A program made the position numbers and the translations under genes. A stretch of 64,000 nt of DNA from Micromonospora inyonensis (GTDB taxonomy: Bacteria > Actinomycetota > Actinomycetes > Mycobacteriales > Micromonosporaceae): positions 868,001-932,000 of the forward strand of contig NZ_FMHU01000002.1 of assembly GCF_900091415.1 (NCBI RefSeq), written 5' to 3'. This document shows, piece by piece, positions 18,866 to 26,668 of this stretch (the stretch's first letter is position 1; every line of letters starts with the position of its first letter). The notes under the pieces are model-generated. The model searched no databases. It was not told the origin of the DNA and worked only from the letters and a program-made list of their open reading frames with translations.

Positions 18866-18968
18866 ATCAGGCGGGTACGTCGCCGGTCAGGCCGGAGGGA
18901 CCCCACCGGTCGGGCCGATCGGCTGCCCGTCGGTGGTTCCGCCGCTGGTCCGGCCGGTCCGCCGTCGG

Positions 18969-19601
18969 TCAGGCCGATTCGCGTACCGCGGCCCGCAGTT
19001 CGCCGAAGGCGGCGCCGAGCGTCTCGGCGGTGAAGTGGGCGTTCAGGCCGCTCGGGTTCGGCAGCACCCAGAGCCGCGCGCTGCCGAGGGGTTCCGGCTG
19101 CGGACCGAAGGTGGCCTTCGGCCGGGCGAAACCGGTCCGGTACGCGGTCACCCCGACCACCGCGACCCACCGGGGCCGATGCCGGACGACCTTGTCGGTG
19201 AGGATCCGTGCCCCCGCCAGCAGCTCGGCGGCGGTCAGCTCGTCGGCGCGGGCGCTGGCCCGGGCCACCATGTTGGTGATGCCGAGACCGAGGGCGGGCA
19301 GCTCGTCCTGCTCGCTGGGGTGCAGTTGGCGCGGGGTGAACCCACCCCGGTGCAGGGCGGGCCAGAACCGGTTGCCGGGGCGGGCGAAGTGCCAGCCGGT
19401 CGCCGCCGACCACAGGCCCGGGTTGATGCCGACGAAGAGCACGTCCAACCCGTCGGCGAGAACGTCGGGGATGGTCAGGTCCGCCGCGGCGGCGAGCTGC
19501 TCCCGGGTCGGACGGGGGGACGGCACCGGCGGTGCGGTCACCGGGCCACCGCTCCGGGACGACCGGAAACCGCGTCGGTCGCCGTTGCGCGCGCCGGTCA
19601 C
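18969..19601 (-). CDS. mug: Mug-type mismatch-specific uracil/thymine-DNA glycosylase
   Basis: 210 residues if it starts at ATG 19601; a start ~20 codons later (VTAPPVPSPRP) is also possible. The active-site motif VGINPGLWSA and the substrate-binding NPSGLN identify the Mug/TDG family, which removes uracil and ethenocytosine opposite guanine, relevant in a very GC-rich genome. The start overlaps the upstream SDR stop by four bases (ATGA), so the two are co-transcribed. Confidence 0.88.
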   Translation of the reverse strand: MTGARNGDRRGFRSSRSGGPVTAPPVPSPRPTREQLAAAADLTIPDVLADGLDVLFVGINPGLWSAATGWHFARPGNRFWPALHRGGFTPRQLHPSEQDELPALGLGITNMVARASARADELTAAELLAGARILTDKVVRHRPRWVAVVGVTAYRTGFARPKATFGPQPEPLGSARLWVLPNPSGLNAHFTAETLGAAFGELRAAVRESA

Positions 19602-20359
19602 AGGTCGCGGGTCGCGCCGCCGTCGACCGGGACGGTCACCCCGGTCAGGTAGCCGGCGGCGGGGGAGAGGACGAACGCGGCGACCCGGCCGAACTCCGCC
19701 GGATCACCGAAGCGGCGCAGCGGGATGCCCGCCTCCGCCTCGGCGCGGGCCCGTTCGGCGTCGCCGCTCGCGGCGAGGAGCTGGCGGCTGCGGTCCGTCA
19801 TGATCCGTCCCGGCAGCAGCCCGACCACCCGGACGCCCCGGGGACCGTACTCGTCGGCGACGTCCTTGGCCACACCGGCGAGGCCGGGGCGCAGCCCGTT
19901 GGAGATGCCGAGGCCGGCGATGGGATACCGCGCCGAGGTGGAGAGCACCAGCCCGATCGCGCCGCCGGCCGGCAGCGCGGCGGCGACCGTCCGGACCGCA
20001 CGGACCGTGCCGAGGAACACCGTCTCGAAGGACTCCCGCCACTGCTCGTCGCGGACGCTCGCGGCGGTGCCCGGGGGCGGTCCGCCGACGGAGACCAGCG
20101 CGCCGTCCAGTCGGCCGAAGCGCTCCCGGGCGGTGTCGACCAACCGCTGCGGCAGGGCCGGGTCGGCCAGGTCACCGGCGATCCCCACAGCGTACGCCGG
20201 GCCACCGAGCCGGGTGGCGGCGGCAAAGACCGCCTCGGCGTCCCGGGCGGAGAGCACCACCTTCGCCCCGTCCGCGACGAGACACTCGGCGGTGGCGTAG
20301 CCGAGCCCACGGGAGGCGCCGGTCAGCACGTACACCCGGTCGGTGAGTCCGAGATCCAT
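19598..20359 (-). CDS. Short-chain dehydrogenase-like protein lacking the YxxxK motif
   Basis: 253 residues from ATG 20359. The Rossmann start LTGASRGLGYA (NADP-type) and the C-terminal YLTGVTVPVDGG are clearly SDR. Where SDRs have Tyr-xxx-Lys, this protein reads LGISNGLRPGLAG, so the usual catalytic Tyr and Lys are absent; a Ser in STSARYP remains. It may bind a nucleotide without classic dehydrogenase chemistry, or use other residues. Its operon is SDR-mug; it lies 182 bases downstream of the DUF692 operon, same strand. Confidence 0.8.
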   Translation of the reverse strand: MDLGLTDRVYVLTGASRGLGYATAECLVADGAKVVLSARDAEAVFAAATRLGGPAYAVGIAGDLADPALPQRLVDTARERFGRLDGALVSVGGPPPGTAASVRDEQWRESFETVFLGTVRAVRTVAAALPAGGAIGLVLSTSARYPIAGLGISNGLRPGLAGVAKDVADEYGPRGVRVVGLLPGRIMTDRSRQLLAASGDAERARAEAEAGIPLRRFGDPAEFGRVAAFVLSPAAGYLTGVTVPVDGGATRDL

Positions 20360-20444
20360 GCCGTCGATCCTGCCGCAGCCGGCGAGGACCGCTGCGCCGG
20401 GTGCCGTCACCACCGCCGGCCGCTGCTGTCGTGGGGGCTGCTAC

Positions 20445-20484
20445 CGCCGGTGTTGCTGTCCTGTCGCCGGTGCTGCTGTCCTGT
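20445..20484. repeat. Two 20-bp near-identical direct repeats in low-complexity spacer
   Basis: Copies at 20445-20464 and 20465-20484 differ at one base; related CTGCTGTC and GCCGGTGC fragments extend over 20420-20540. The spacer separates the SDR gene from the SCO6045-like gene. No promoter or terminator was recognised in it. Confidence 0.7.
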
Positions 20485-20541
20485 CGCTGGGGCCGGTGCC
20501 GCCGGTGCCGCCGGTGCTGTTGTCGCTGTCGCCGGGCGTCG

Positions 20542-21132
20542 TCACCGCCGGGCGTCGCGCAGGTGTACCCGGCCGGCGATCTGCACCGCGACGGCGTCGC
20601 CGATCCGGACGACCGCCGGCAGTCGGCGCGGACGCGGGGACCGCTCACCGTCGTAGCGGTTCGCGGCCTCGCGGGCGGCGAGTTCCCCGGCGGCCATCGG
20701 CGGCAGCCCACCCTCGGTTCGCAGCTCGCGGGCGAGGTCCCAGCCGTCGCGCAACCCGCCCCGGGTGGGACGGGTCGCCGCCCAGTGGACGAAGGCCGCC
20801 GGCCAGTCGCCGCCGAGTCCGGCGGCGAGCAGGGGCCAGTGCCGGGCGACCTCTCCGGCGCGCTTGCGCAGCAACGCCGCCCGGGCCGCACCGAGCCGGC
20901 GGGCGTCGAAGCCGGGCGGCGGGTCGGCACCGGCGACCAGGGCCGCGACCAGCGCTGCCTGCCGGGCGGCCAGGTCCCCGCGTACGCCCGTCCGGGCCAC
21001 CTCGCCCGCACCGTCGTGTGGAAGCAGGGGACCCCTGCTACACAAAAAGCGGTAACAGGGGTCCCCTGCTTCCACCTCAGCGGCGGCCGGAGCGTGCTCG
21101 GCACCGGACGGTGCGGCGGCGTCCCGGCTCAC
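20542..21132 (-). CDS. SCO6045-like C-terminal domain protein, third gene of DUF692 operon
   Basis: 196 residues from GTG 21132, which overlaps the DUF692 stop (GTGA). The conserved part starts at ~45: DLAARQAALVAALVAGADPP, then RAALLRKRAGEVARHWPLLA and ALVHW-like FVHWAATRP, then GLRDGWDLARELR. This matches what I know as the SCO6045-like C-terminal domain. Homologues sit beside DUF692 genes, so a substrate-recruiting partner role is plausible by analogy with other MNIO partner proteins; it is not proven. Residues 20-39 are encoded by a palindromic repeat element kept in frame. The last ~50 residues are Arg/Pro-rich and strand-forming. Confidence 0.75.
   Translation of the reverse strand: MSRDAAAPSGAEHAPAAAEVEAGDPCYRFLCSRGPLLPHDGAGEVARTGVRGDLAARQAALVAALVAGADPPPGFDARRLGAARAALLRKRAGEVARHWPLLAAGLGGDWPAAFVHWAATRPTRGGLRDGWDLARELRTEGGLPPMAAGELAAREAANRYDGERSPRPRRLPAVVRIGDAVAVQIAGRVHLRDARR
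21018..21075. repeat. 58-bp palindromic element with 20-bp perfect arms, inside a gene
   Basis: Arms 21018-21037 and 21056-21075 are exact inverted copies (outer end GTGGAAGCAGGGGACCCCTG) around an 18-base A-rich loop. It is read through without a stop by the minus-strand gene it interrupts. It is related to the element at 35380-35427: both carry GCAGGGG-N-CCC in their arms. This is a REP/MITE-like dispersed palindrome. Confidence 0.9.
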
Positions 21133-21992
21133 GTGACCACCGGCCAGCCGGCCGCCGTGGACAGGGCGTCCAACTCGGCGCGCAGCGCCGCTGCCGGGGG
21201 ATACCGCCCATCCCGTTCGAGCAGCAGCGCGGGCGGGCGGTGCCGGGCGCAGAGCGCGCCGACCAGGTCGAGGACCTCCGGCGGTACCGGGTCGGTGTGC
21301 GTGTCGTGGTAGAGCCCGTCGTGCTCCGCGCCCCCGGCGACGTGCACGTACGCGATCCGTTCGAGTGGGAGCCGGTCGAGCAGCGCGACCGGGTCGGTGC
21401 CCCGGTTGCGGGCATTGGCGTACACATTGGCGATGTCGAGCAGCAGCAGGGCGTCGGTGCGTTCGAGGATCTCGGTGACGAACGCCCCCTCGTCCAGTTC
21501 GTCGTCGGGCCAGTCGAACAGGGCGGCGATCGGCTCCAGCGCGATCGGCACCGGCAGGTCCTCCTGCGCCCGCCGGACGTTGGTCGCCACCGCCTCGACC
21601 GCCTCCCGGGTGCGTGGCAGCGGTAGCAGGTGACCGGCCTCCACCCCGCCGGCCCGGACGAAGGCGATGTGCTCGCTGACCAGTGGGGCGTCGAGCAGGT
21701 CGGCGACCGCAGCCAGGTGGGCCACCCGGGTCGGCTCGACCGGGTCCGCGCCGCCGAGGGAGAGCCGCACCCCGTGCGGTACGACGGTGACGCCGGCCGC
21801 CCGCAACTCGGCGAGCCCGGCCGGCGGTGGCCCGGCCGGGGCGACACCCTCCGCGATCACCTCGACGAAGCGCAGGCCGGGCAGGCCGGCGACGAAGCCG
21901 GCGATCTCCGGCCGCCACCCGATGCCGACACCGGCCGGGTCCGCCGCCCGGCTCGTGCCGGTGCGTCCGGACGCGCGGGGTGGTGCGGTCAT
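21129..21992 (-). CDS. DUF692 (MNIO) family multinuclear non-haem iron oxidative enzyme
   Basis: 287 residues from ATG 21992. A TIM-barrel DUF692 protein, the family of MbnB, TglH, ChrH and BufB, which use two or three iron ions and oxygen to rebuild cysteine side chains in peptides. Likely metal ligands are in VVPHGVRLSLGG, LVSEHIAFV, IALEPIAALFDW, LLLDIANVYANARN, the His-rich HDGLYHDTHTDPV and LLLERDGRYP. It overlaps the gene upstream (ATGA) and the gene downstream (GTGA), so all three are translationally coupled. The family is clear; the substrate is inferred from the neighbouring Cys-rich protein. Confidence 0.9.
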   Translation of the reverse strand: MTAPPRASGRTGTSRAADPAGVGIGWRPEIAGFVAGLPGLRFVEVIAEGVAPAGPPPAGLAELRAAGVTVVPHGVRLSLGGADPVEPTRVAHLAAVADLLDAPLVSEHIAFVRAGGVEAGHLLPLPRTREAVEAVATNVRRAQEDLPVPIALEPIAALFDWPDDELDEGAFVTEILERTDALLLLDIANVYANARNRGTDPVALLDRLPLERIAYVHVAGGAEHDGLYHDTHTDPVPPEVLDLVGALCARHRPPALLLERDGRYPPAAALRAELDALSTAAGWPVVT

Positions 21993-22909
21993 CCCCCGCA
22001 CCCGCCCCCGCACCCGCCACCGCCACCGCAGCTGCTCCCACCACCGCAGCTGCTGCCACCGCTGTCCCCGCCGCCGCTGTCCCCGCCCCCGGCGCTGGTG
22101 CCGCTGCTGGCGGCCTGCCGCTGGATCGCGGCGGCGTCGGCGAAGTCGGGGTCGAACGCCCAGAGCGTGGCTGCGCCGAACAGCGCCACGCCCATCGCCG
22201 CCCCGGCCGCGCCGTAGGTGGCGTACGCGGGCGAGGCGGAGGGCGTCAGGTACCGGTAGTGGGCCCGCAGGTTGCTCAGGGCGGTCCGACCGGCGCGGGT
22301 CCGGTACGGCACCCGGGCGGCCTGCACCACGAAGATCACCGCGAGCACGACCATGGCGGCGACGAGGAAGCCCACCGGCCGGTCGTTCCGAATCCCGGCG
22401 AACAGGCGCAGGACGCCAACGAGGAGCAGCAGGAACAGCAGCGCCGGACCGAACCGTGCGGCACGACGCCGGTCGGCGTCGAGGGCCAGCCCCCGGTTCT
22501 CCAGGTCCCGGCGCAGTTGGCCGAGCGCGGTGGCCACCCAGTGGTCCTGTGGCAGGTCGCCGGTGCGGATGCCCCGCCCGGCCGCGTGGTGCACCGCCTG
22601 GTCCAGCGCGGTGGCACCGGCGGGCAGCGGACCGGTGGCCCGTAGCAGTTTGCGCCGGTCCGCCCCGACCGCGCCGACGCTGCGCAGCGCGCCGATGGAG
22701 CTGTAGACGGCCAGCCGCGCGCCGCCGTTGAGGTATGCCGCCTGCTCCGGGCGGAGGTGGTCGAAGCCGGGCGGCCGGCGACCGTCGAAGAGCCAGGCGC
22801 GGTGGAGGGCCGAGCCGAGCACCACCAGCGCGGCGACCAGGAGGTAGCCGGCGAGGAAGGTGGGGCCGGAGATACCCCAGGTGTCGCCCGGTGCCGCCAG
22901 TAGGGTCAT
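21989..22909 (-). CDS. TIGR04222-type membrane protein with Gly/Ser/Cys-rich C-terminal tail
   Basis: 306 residues from ATG 22909, with GGAG upstream. An N-terminal membrane helix (FLAGYLLVAALVVLGSALH), a soluble domain with RPEQAAYLNGGARLAVYSSI and DHWVATALGQLRRDLE, two further helices (~165-215), another hydrophobic segment (AAGAAMGVALFGAATLW), then a tail of ~40 residues made of Gly, Ser and four Cys (two SSC and two GGGC units). It matches actinobacterial TIGR04222-domain proteins. As first gene of a coupled operon with a DUF692 enzyme, its tail is a good candidate for cysteine modification, with the protein acting as a membrane-tethered precursor; this is inference. Confidence 0.8.
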   Translation of the reverse strand: MTLLAAPGDTWGISGPTFLAGYLLVAALVVLGSALHRAWLFDGRRPPGFDHLRPEQAAYLNGGARLAVYSSIGALRSVGAVGADRRKLLRATGPLPAGATALDQAVHHAAGRGIRTGDLPQDHWVATALGQLRRDLENRGLALDADRRRAARFGPALLFLLLLVGVLRLFAGIRNDRPVGFLVAAMVVLAVIFVVQAARVPYRTRAGRTALSNLRAHYRYLTPSASPAYATYGAAGAAMGVALFGAATLWAFDPDFADAAAIQRQAASSGTSAGGGDSGGGDSGGSSCGGGSSCGGGGGCGGGCGG

Positions 22910-23044
22910 CGTCTCTGCTCCTGTCCGCGAGGGGTGGCGGCCCCATTGTGGAGTAGGCCCGCCAGCGAGGGAACCGCCGGTGAGCTGCCGTCATGCGCCG
23001 ATCCGGCGATGCCGACGCTCCGGTCGCGACGGGTACGCCGGGGC

Positions 23045-23081
23045 GGGTCGTCGGGGTGGGTCGTCGGGGTGGGTCGTCGGG
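23045..23081. repeat. 13-bp tandem repeat, nearly three units
   Basis: GGGTCGTCGGGGT is repeated at 23045 and 23058, with an 11-base third copy from 23071, between the TIGR04222-type gene start and the AcnR-like gene stop. No function is evident. Confidence 0.8.
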
Positions 23082-23106
23082 TAGCGGCGGAGCGCGCCGG
23101 AGCCGG

Positions 23107-23679
23107 TCAGCGGCGACGCACCGCCTCCTCGACCAGGTCGAGAACCGGACCGAGGTCACCGGCGGGGCGCCCCATCGCCAGGTGCAGCACCAGGCCGTCG
23201 TAGGCCAGTTCGAGGAAGCGGGCGAGTACGTCGATCGACACGTCCTCGCGGAGCACGCCGGCCTCGCGCTGGCGGGCCAGCCGCTCCCGGGTCGCCTCGG
23301 CGATCGCGGCGGAGCGCTCGGCCCAGCGGCGGGCGAAGGACGGGTCGGTCCGCAGGCGGCGGGAGACCTCCAGCTGGCTGCCGAGCCATCCGGCGGTGTC
23401 CGGGGACATCGCGCGGGCGAGCAGGTCCCGCATGACCTGCACCAGGCCGTTGCGGGCCACGGTCTCCACCATCGCCGCCGCGTCGTCCTCGGCGACGGCG
23501 AGGAAGAGGGAGTCCTTGTCCCGGAAGTGGTGGAAGATCGCCCCCCGGGAGAGACCGGTGGCCTCCTCCAGCCGGCGGACGGTGGCTCCCTCGTAGCCGT
23601 GCCGGGCGAAGCAGGCCCGCGCGGCGGCGAGGATCTCCTGGCGGCGCGCGTCGAGCTGGTCCTGGCTTACTCTGGGCAC
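23107..23679 (-). CDS. acnR: AcnR-like TetR-family repressor
   Basis: 190 residues from GTG 23679. The N-terminal HTH (ARACFARHGYEGATVRRLEE, then ATGLSRGAIFHHFRDKDSLF) and the following FLAVAEDDAAAMVETVARNG closely follow AcnR of corynebacteria and mycobacteria, the repressor of aconitase. In those genomes acnR lies directly after acn; here they are ~12 kb apart, both on the minus strand. A palindrome 33 bases upstream of its start recurs in the acnA upstream region, so it probably represses both itself and acnA. Alternative: another TetR of the same subfamily. Confidence 0.82.
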   Translation of the reverse strand: MPRVSQDQLDARRQEILAAARACFARHGYEGATVRRLEEATGLSRGAIFHHFRDKDSLFLAVAEDDAAAMVETVARNGLVQVMRDLLARAMSPDTAGWLGSQLEVSRRLRTDPSFARRWAERSAAIAEATRERLARQREAGVLREDVSIDVLARFLELAYDGLVLHLAMGRPAGDLGPVLDLVEEAVRRR

Positions 23680-23711
23680 GTCCCGATCGTTCCAGGTGCC
23701 CCGCCCTGATG

Positions 23712-23731
23712 CAAACCGTACGTACGGCTTG
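23712..23731. promoter_or_regulatory. Candidate AcnR operator upstream of acnR
   Basis: CAAACCGTACGTACGGCTTG is a 20-bp palindrome with one mismatched pair, 33 bases before the acnR start. The 19 bases from 23713 match 38399-38417 upstream of acnA at 17 positions. Confidence 0.7.
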
Positions 23732-23772
23732 AGACCCTGTCCGGCCGCCGGAGCGCCGCCTACGATCGCGGG

Positions 23773-24036
23773 ATGACGTCCCTGCCCTCCGCCACGTTGA
23801 CCGTGGCCGCCGTCCAGGCCGACCCCGTGCCGGGTGACGTGGCCGGCAACGCGTCGAGCGCCGCCCGGCTGGTGCGTCGGGCGGTCGACTCCGCCGCCCG
23901 GCTCGTGGTCCTGCCCGAGCTTTTCCTGCCGGCGACGCTCGATCCGGAGCAGTTGGCCCGGACCCGCGCCGACCACCCGATGCTGGTCGACCGGTTGCCC
24001 GACCAGGGACCCGAGCGGAACCTGGTCGCCGGCTGA
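23773..24036 (+). pseudogene. Truncated carbon-nitrogen hydrolase (nitrilase-like) remnant
   Basis: An 87-codon frame from ATG 23773 begins like a CN-hydrolase: LTVAAVQADPVPGDVAGN and the first catalytic motif ARLVVLPELFLPA with its Glu. Family members are ~250 residues or more, with later Lys and Cys catalytic motifs; neither is present, and the frame ends soon after DRLPDQGPERN. It is probably a 5' remnant left by a deletion or insertion at the edge of the region that separates acnR from acnA. Confidence 0.7.
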
Positions 24037-24228
24037 GCCCACGACCGTCAAACCGCCCGCAATCCGGCGGCGGTAAATCGGTTGCCATCCGGGCGCACGG
24101 TGGCGAGCATGGTCCGCGCAGAACGCACTCCGGGCGTCGCCCGGTCGAGGAGGGGGGTCGGTCATGGCCGTCTTTGCAGGGTCCATCCACCTGCCTCAAT
24201 CAGCCTCGATCAAGGGATCACCGACCCA

Positions 24229-25173
24229 GTGCGTGAACACGACATCGACCCGTCGGCGCGCGAGCGCCGACCGCGCGGCAAACGCCGCTTCGACGACGAC
24301 GAGACACCGTTCCTGAAGCACGGCCGGCAACCCCGGCCGGCACCCGTCTCCGACGACGGGGACCCCGACCATCCGCTGGTCGGTGACCGCTGGTCGACCT
24401 GGGACCAGGCGGTCCACGGCCCCGAGCCGTACCCGGACTGGGTGGTCACCGAACTCGCCGCCCAGGACACCGAACTCGGGGTGCTCAAGACGGGCAAGGA
24501 GGCGGACGTCCACCTCGTCCGACGTGCGGTGCCCGACACCGACCGCTCCTGCCTGCTGGCGGTCAAGCGTTACCGTGCTCCGGAGCACCGGCTCTTCCAC
24601 CGGGACGCCGGTTACCTGGAGGGCCGCCGGGTGCGGCGCTCGCGGGAGACCAGGGCGATGGCCGGCCGTACCAGCTTCGGGCGGCAGATGATCGCCGGGC
24701 AGTGGGCGGCAGCCGAGTTCGCCGTGCTCTCCCGGCTCTGGGAGATCGGGGTCTCCCTGGGCACGGTCGCCGTGCCGTACCCGGTGCAACTGATCGGCAC
24801 CGAGCTGATGCTGGAGTTCATCGGCGACGTCGACGAGGGGCAGGCCGCTCCCCGGCTCGCCCAGCTGCGGCCCGAGCCGGACGAGCTGCGCGGGCTCTGG
24901 GAGCAGCTGGTGGACGTGCTGGTCGTGCTGGCCCGCACCGGTCACGCCCACGGCGACCTGTCGCCGTACAACCTCCTGGTGCACGACGGCCGGCTGGTCC
25001 TCATCGACCTGCCGCAGGCCGTCGACGTGGTGGCGAATCCGCAGGGGGCGGAGTTCCTGGCCCGGGACGTCCGCGTGGTGAGCACCTGGTTCGCAGCCCG
25101 GGGACTCCCGGCCGAGCTGGCCGATCCGGCCACGCTGACCGGGCAGTTGTTACGGGAGGCCGGACTGCGCTGA
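24229..25173 (+). CDS. RIO1-type serine/threonine kinase
   Basis: 314 residues from GTG 24229, with AAGGGA upstream; the open frame extends further but without conserved sequence. A basic N-terminus (RRPRGKRRFDDDETPFL) precedes a RIO kinase domain: STGKE-like KTGKEADVHLV, catalytic HGDLSPYNLL (His241, Asp243) and metal-binding LIDLPQAVD (Asp260). RIO kinases are atypical protein kinases; the bacterial ones are little studied, and ribosome or tRNA-linked roles are only suggested. The strong hairpin 45 bases after the stop ends the transcript. Confidence 0.88.
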   Translation: MREHDIDPSARERRPRGKRRFDDDETPFLKHGRQPRPAPVSDDGDPDHPLVGDRWSTWDQAVHGPEPYPDWVVTELAAQDTELGVLKTGKEADVHLVRRAVPDTDRSCLLAVKRYRAPEHRLFHRDAGYLEGRRVRRSRETRAMAGRTSFGRQMIAGQWAAAEFAVLSRLWEIGVSLGTVAVPYPVQLIGTELMLEFIGDVDEGQAAPRLAQLRPEPDELRGLWEQLVDVLVVLARTGHAHGDLSPYNLLVHDGRLVLIDLPQAVDVVANPQGAEFLARDVRVVSTWFAARGLPAELADPATLTGQLLREAGLR

Positions 25174-25217
25174 CCGGGCAGTCGTCACGTGCTGCCGGAC
25201 CGCGCCGACCGGTGCAC

Positions 25218-25250
25218 GGGCCGGCCCCGCCGACCGGGCGGGGCCGGCCC
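25218..25250. terminator. Bidirectional terminator between RIO kinase and DUF2630 genes
   Basis: A perfect 14-bp GC stem (25218-25231 with 25237-25250) with a five-base loop lies between two convergent genes. Confidence 0.85.
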
Positions 25251-25258
25251 ACACCGGG

Positions 25259-25507
25259 TCACTGGAGGTAACGTTCGACCTCCGGCACGGGCCGGACGCC
25301 CTGGCTCTCCGGGTCGTTGTGGGTCTGCCGGGCCGCCCGGCGGCGACGGAGCAGGTCCCAGCACTGGTCCAGTCCCTCCTCCAGTTCGCGCAGCCGCGCG
25401 CGGGCGTCGTCGTCGGTGCCGGCCTGCGCGGACTGCGCGTCCGCCCGGAGCCGGTGCTCCTCGTCGACCAGCTCGGCGATGCGGTTCAGGATGGTCTTGT
25501 CGTCCAT
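25259..25507 (-). CDS. DUF2630 family protein
   Basis: 82 residues from ATG 25507. Matches DUF2630: MDDKTILNRIAELVDEEHRL, then ELEEGLDQCWDLLRRRRAAR and the C-terminal VRPVPEVERYLQ. It is an all-helical, highly charged small protein of unknown role, widespread in actinobacteria. Divergent from the GNAT gene, 78 bases away. Confidence 0.85.
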   Translation of the reverse strand: MDDKTILNRIAELVDEEHRLRADAQSAQAGTDDDARARLRELEEGLDQCWDLLRRRRAARQTHNDPESQGVRPVPEVERYLQ

Positions 25508-25585
25508 GTGTCGAGCCTGGCACAGGCCGCCGGGCCGCGCCCGGCTTCCCACGCGTCGGCGACGGTTCGGGTAGGTTGCCAGCCG

Positions 25586-26506
25586 ATGACCGTCACCATC
25601 CGCCGGTTCCGGCCCGAGGACACCACCGATGTGGCCGCGGTGCTCCGGGTCGCCGCGCCGTACTGGGTGTTCAGCGCGGCGGCGCTGCGCTGGCAGGCGG
25701 CCAACGGGGCGCCGGCGGCGCGGCACCGGATGCTGCTCGCCGAGGTCGGCGGCGAGGTGGTCGGGGTCGCCCGGACCGGACTGCTGCACGAGAGCGCCGA
25801 GCCGGGACTGGGTTACGCCAACCTGAACGTGCTGCCGCAGCGGCGGGGCGGGGGAGTGGGCTCGGCCCTGCTCGCCGCCGCCGAGGAACGACTGCGGGCG
25901 ATCGGCGCGCGGGTGGCGTACGCCAAGGTGACCGACGACCCGGCGGCGGTGGGCTTCGCCGAGCGGCACGGCTACCGGCGCGGGCGGGCCACCACCCACC
26001 TGCGGCTGGACCTGACCACCGGGGCGCTGCCCGCACCGCCGGCCCGGCCCGGGGTACGGATTGCCAGCGCGGCCACGCTGGCCGGGGACCCACGTCCGTT
26101 GTACGAGGCCGACCTGGACGCCTCCCGGGACGAGCCGGGTGACGTGGGCATGGACGCGGCCGGCTATGCCGACTGGCGGACCGCCTACTGGGACCGTCCG
26201 GACCTGGACCGGACACTGACGACGGTGGCGATCTGCGGCGGGGTGGTGGCGGCGTTCACCTTTGCGCTGACTGATGGCTCAAACCGCTTCCAGTCGGGGA
26301 TGACCGGGACACGGCGGGCGTACCGGGGGCGCGGGCTGGCCGGCGCGGTGAAGCGCGCCGCCCTGCGCCGCGCTGCCGAGGCGGGCCTTGCGACCGCTCT
26401 GACCAGCAACGATGCGGGAAACGAGGCGATGCTGGCGATCAATCGCCGGCTCGGGTACGTCCCCGTGGCCGCCGAGTGGCGGTACCGGCGGACGCTGTTC
26501 CGCTGA
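25586..26506 (+). CDS. Tandem-domain GNAT acetyltransferase
   Basis: 306 residues from ATG 25586. Two GNAT domains: the first with NLNVLPQRRGGGVGSALLAA (acetyl-CoA loop RRGGGVG), the second with GTRRAYRGRGLAGAVKRAAL and NDAGNEAMLAINRRLGYVPV. The tandem layout resembles mycothiol synthase and other small-molecule acetyltransferases, but MshD-specific motifs are not evident. It is the last clearly housekeeping-type gene before the diterpene-type cluster. Confidence 0.82.
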   Translation: MTVTIRRFRPEDTTDVAAVLRVAAPYWVFSAAALRWQAANGAPAARHRMLLAEVGGEVVGVARTGLLHESAEPGLGYANLNVLPQRRGGGVGSALLAAAEERLRAIGARVAYAKVTDDPAAVGFAERHGYRRGRATTHLRLDLTTGALPAPPARPGVRIASAATLAGDPRPLYEADLDASRDEPGDVGMDAAGYADWRTAYWDRPDLDRTLTTVAICGGVVAAFTFALTDGSNRFQSGMTGTRRAYRGRGLAGAVKRAALRRAAEAGLATALTSNDAGNEAMLAINRRLGYVPVAAEWRYRRTLFR

Positions 26507-26668
26507 GGACCTGCGTAATTGTCCTTTATGGATGCCGCAATTGTTGTCAACGAAAATTTCTCGCCCCCGCTCTGGTGAATCGGACATCGTGATGGCATGC
26601 TCAGCGGGTCCTGTGACTCGGAATGACGGTTCCGCGACTCAGTGGTGATACCGGGAGGAGCCCCTAAG
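26507..26668 (+). promoter_or_regulatory. AT-rich upstream region of the diterpene cluster with inverted repeat
   Basis: 26515-26565 is markedly AT-rich against its surroundings (GTAATTG, CAATTG, GTTGTCAAC, GAAAATTTC). CGGAA-N6-TTCCG at 26619-26634 is a perfect inverted repeat flanked by GACTC on each side, 35 bases before the P450 start, and GGGAGGAG at 26653-26660 is the ribosome site. This is probably the cluster promoter and an operator; no exact -35/-10 pair could be fixed. Confidence 0.5.
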
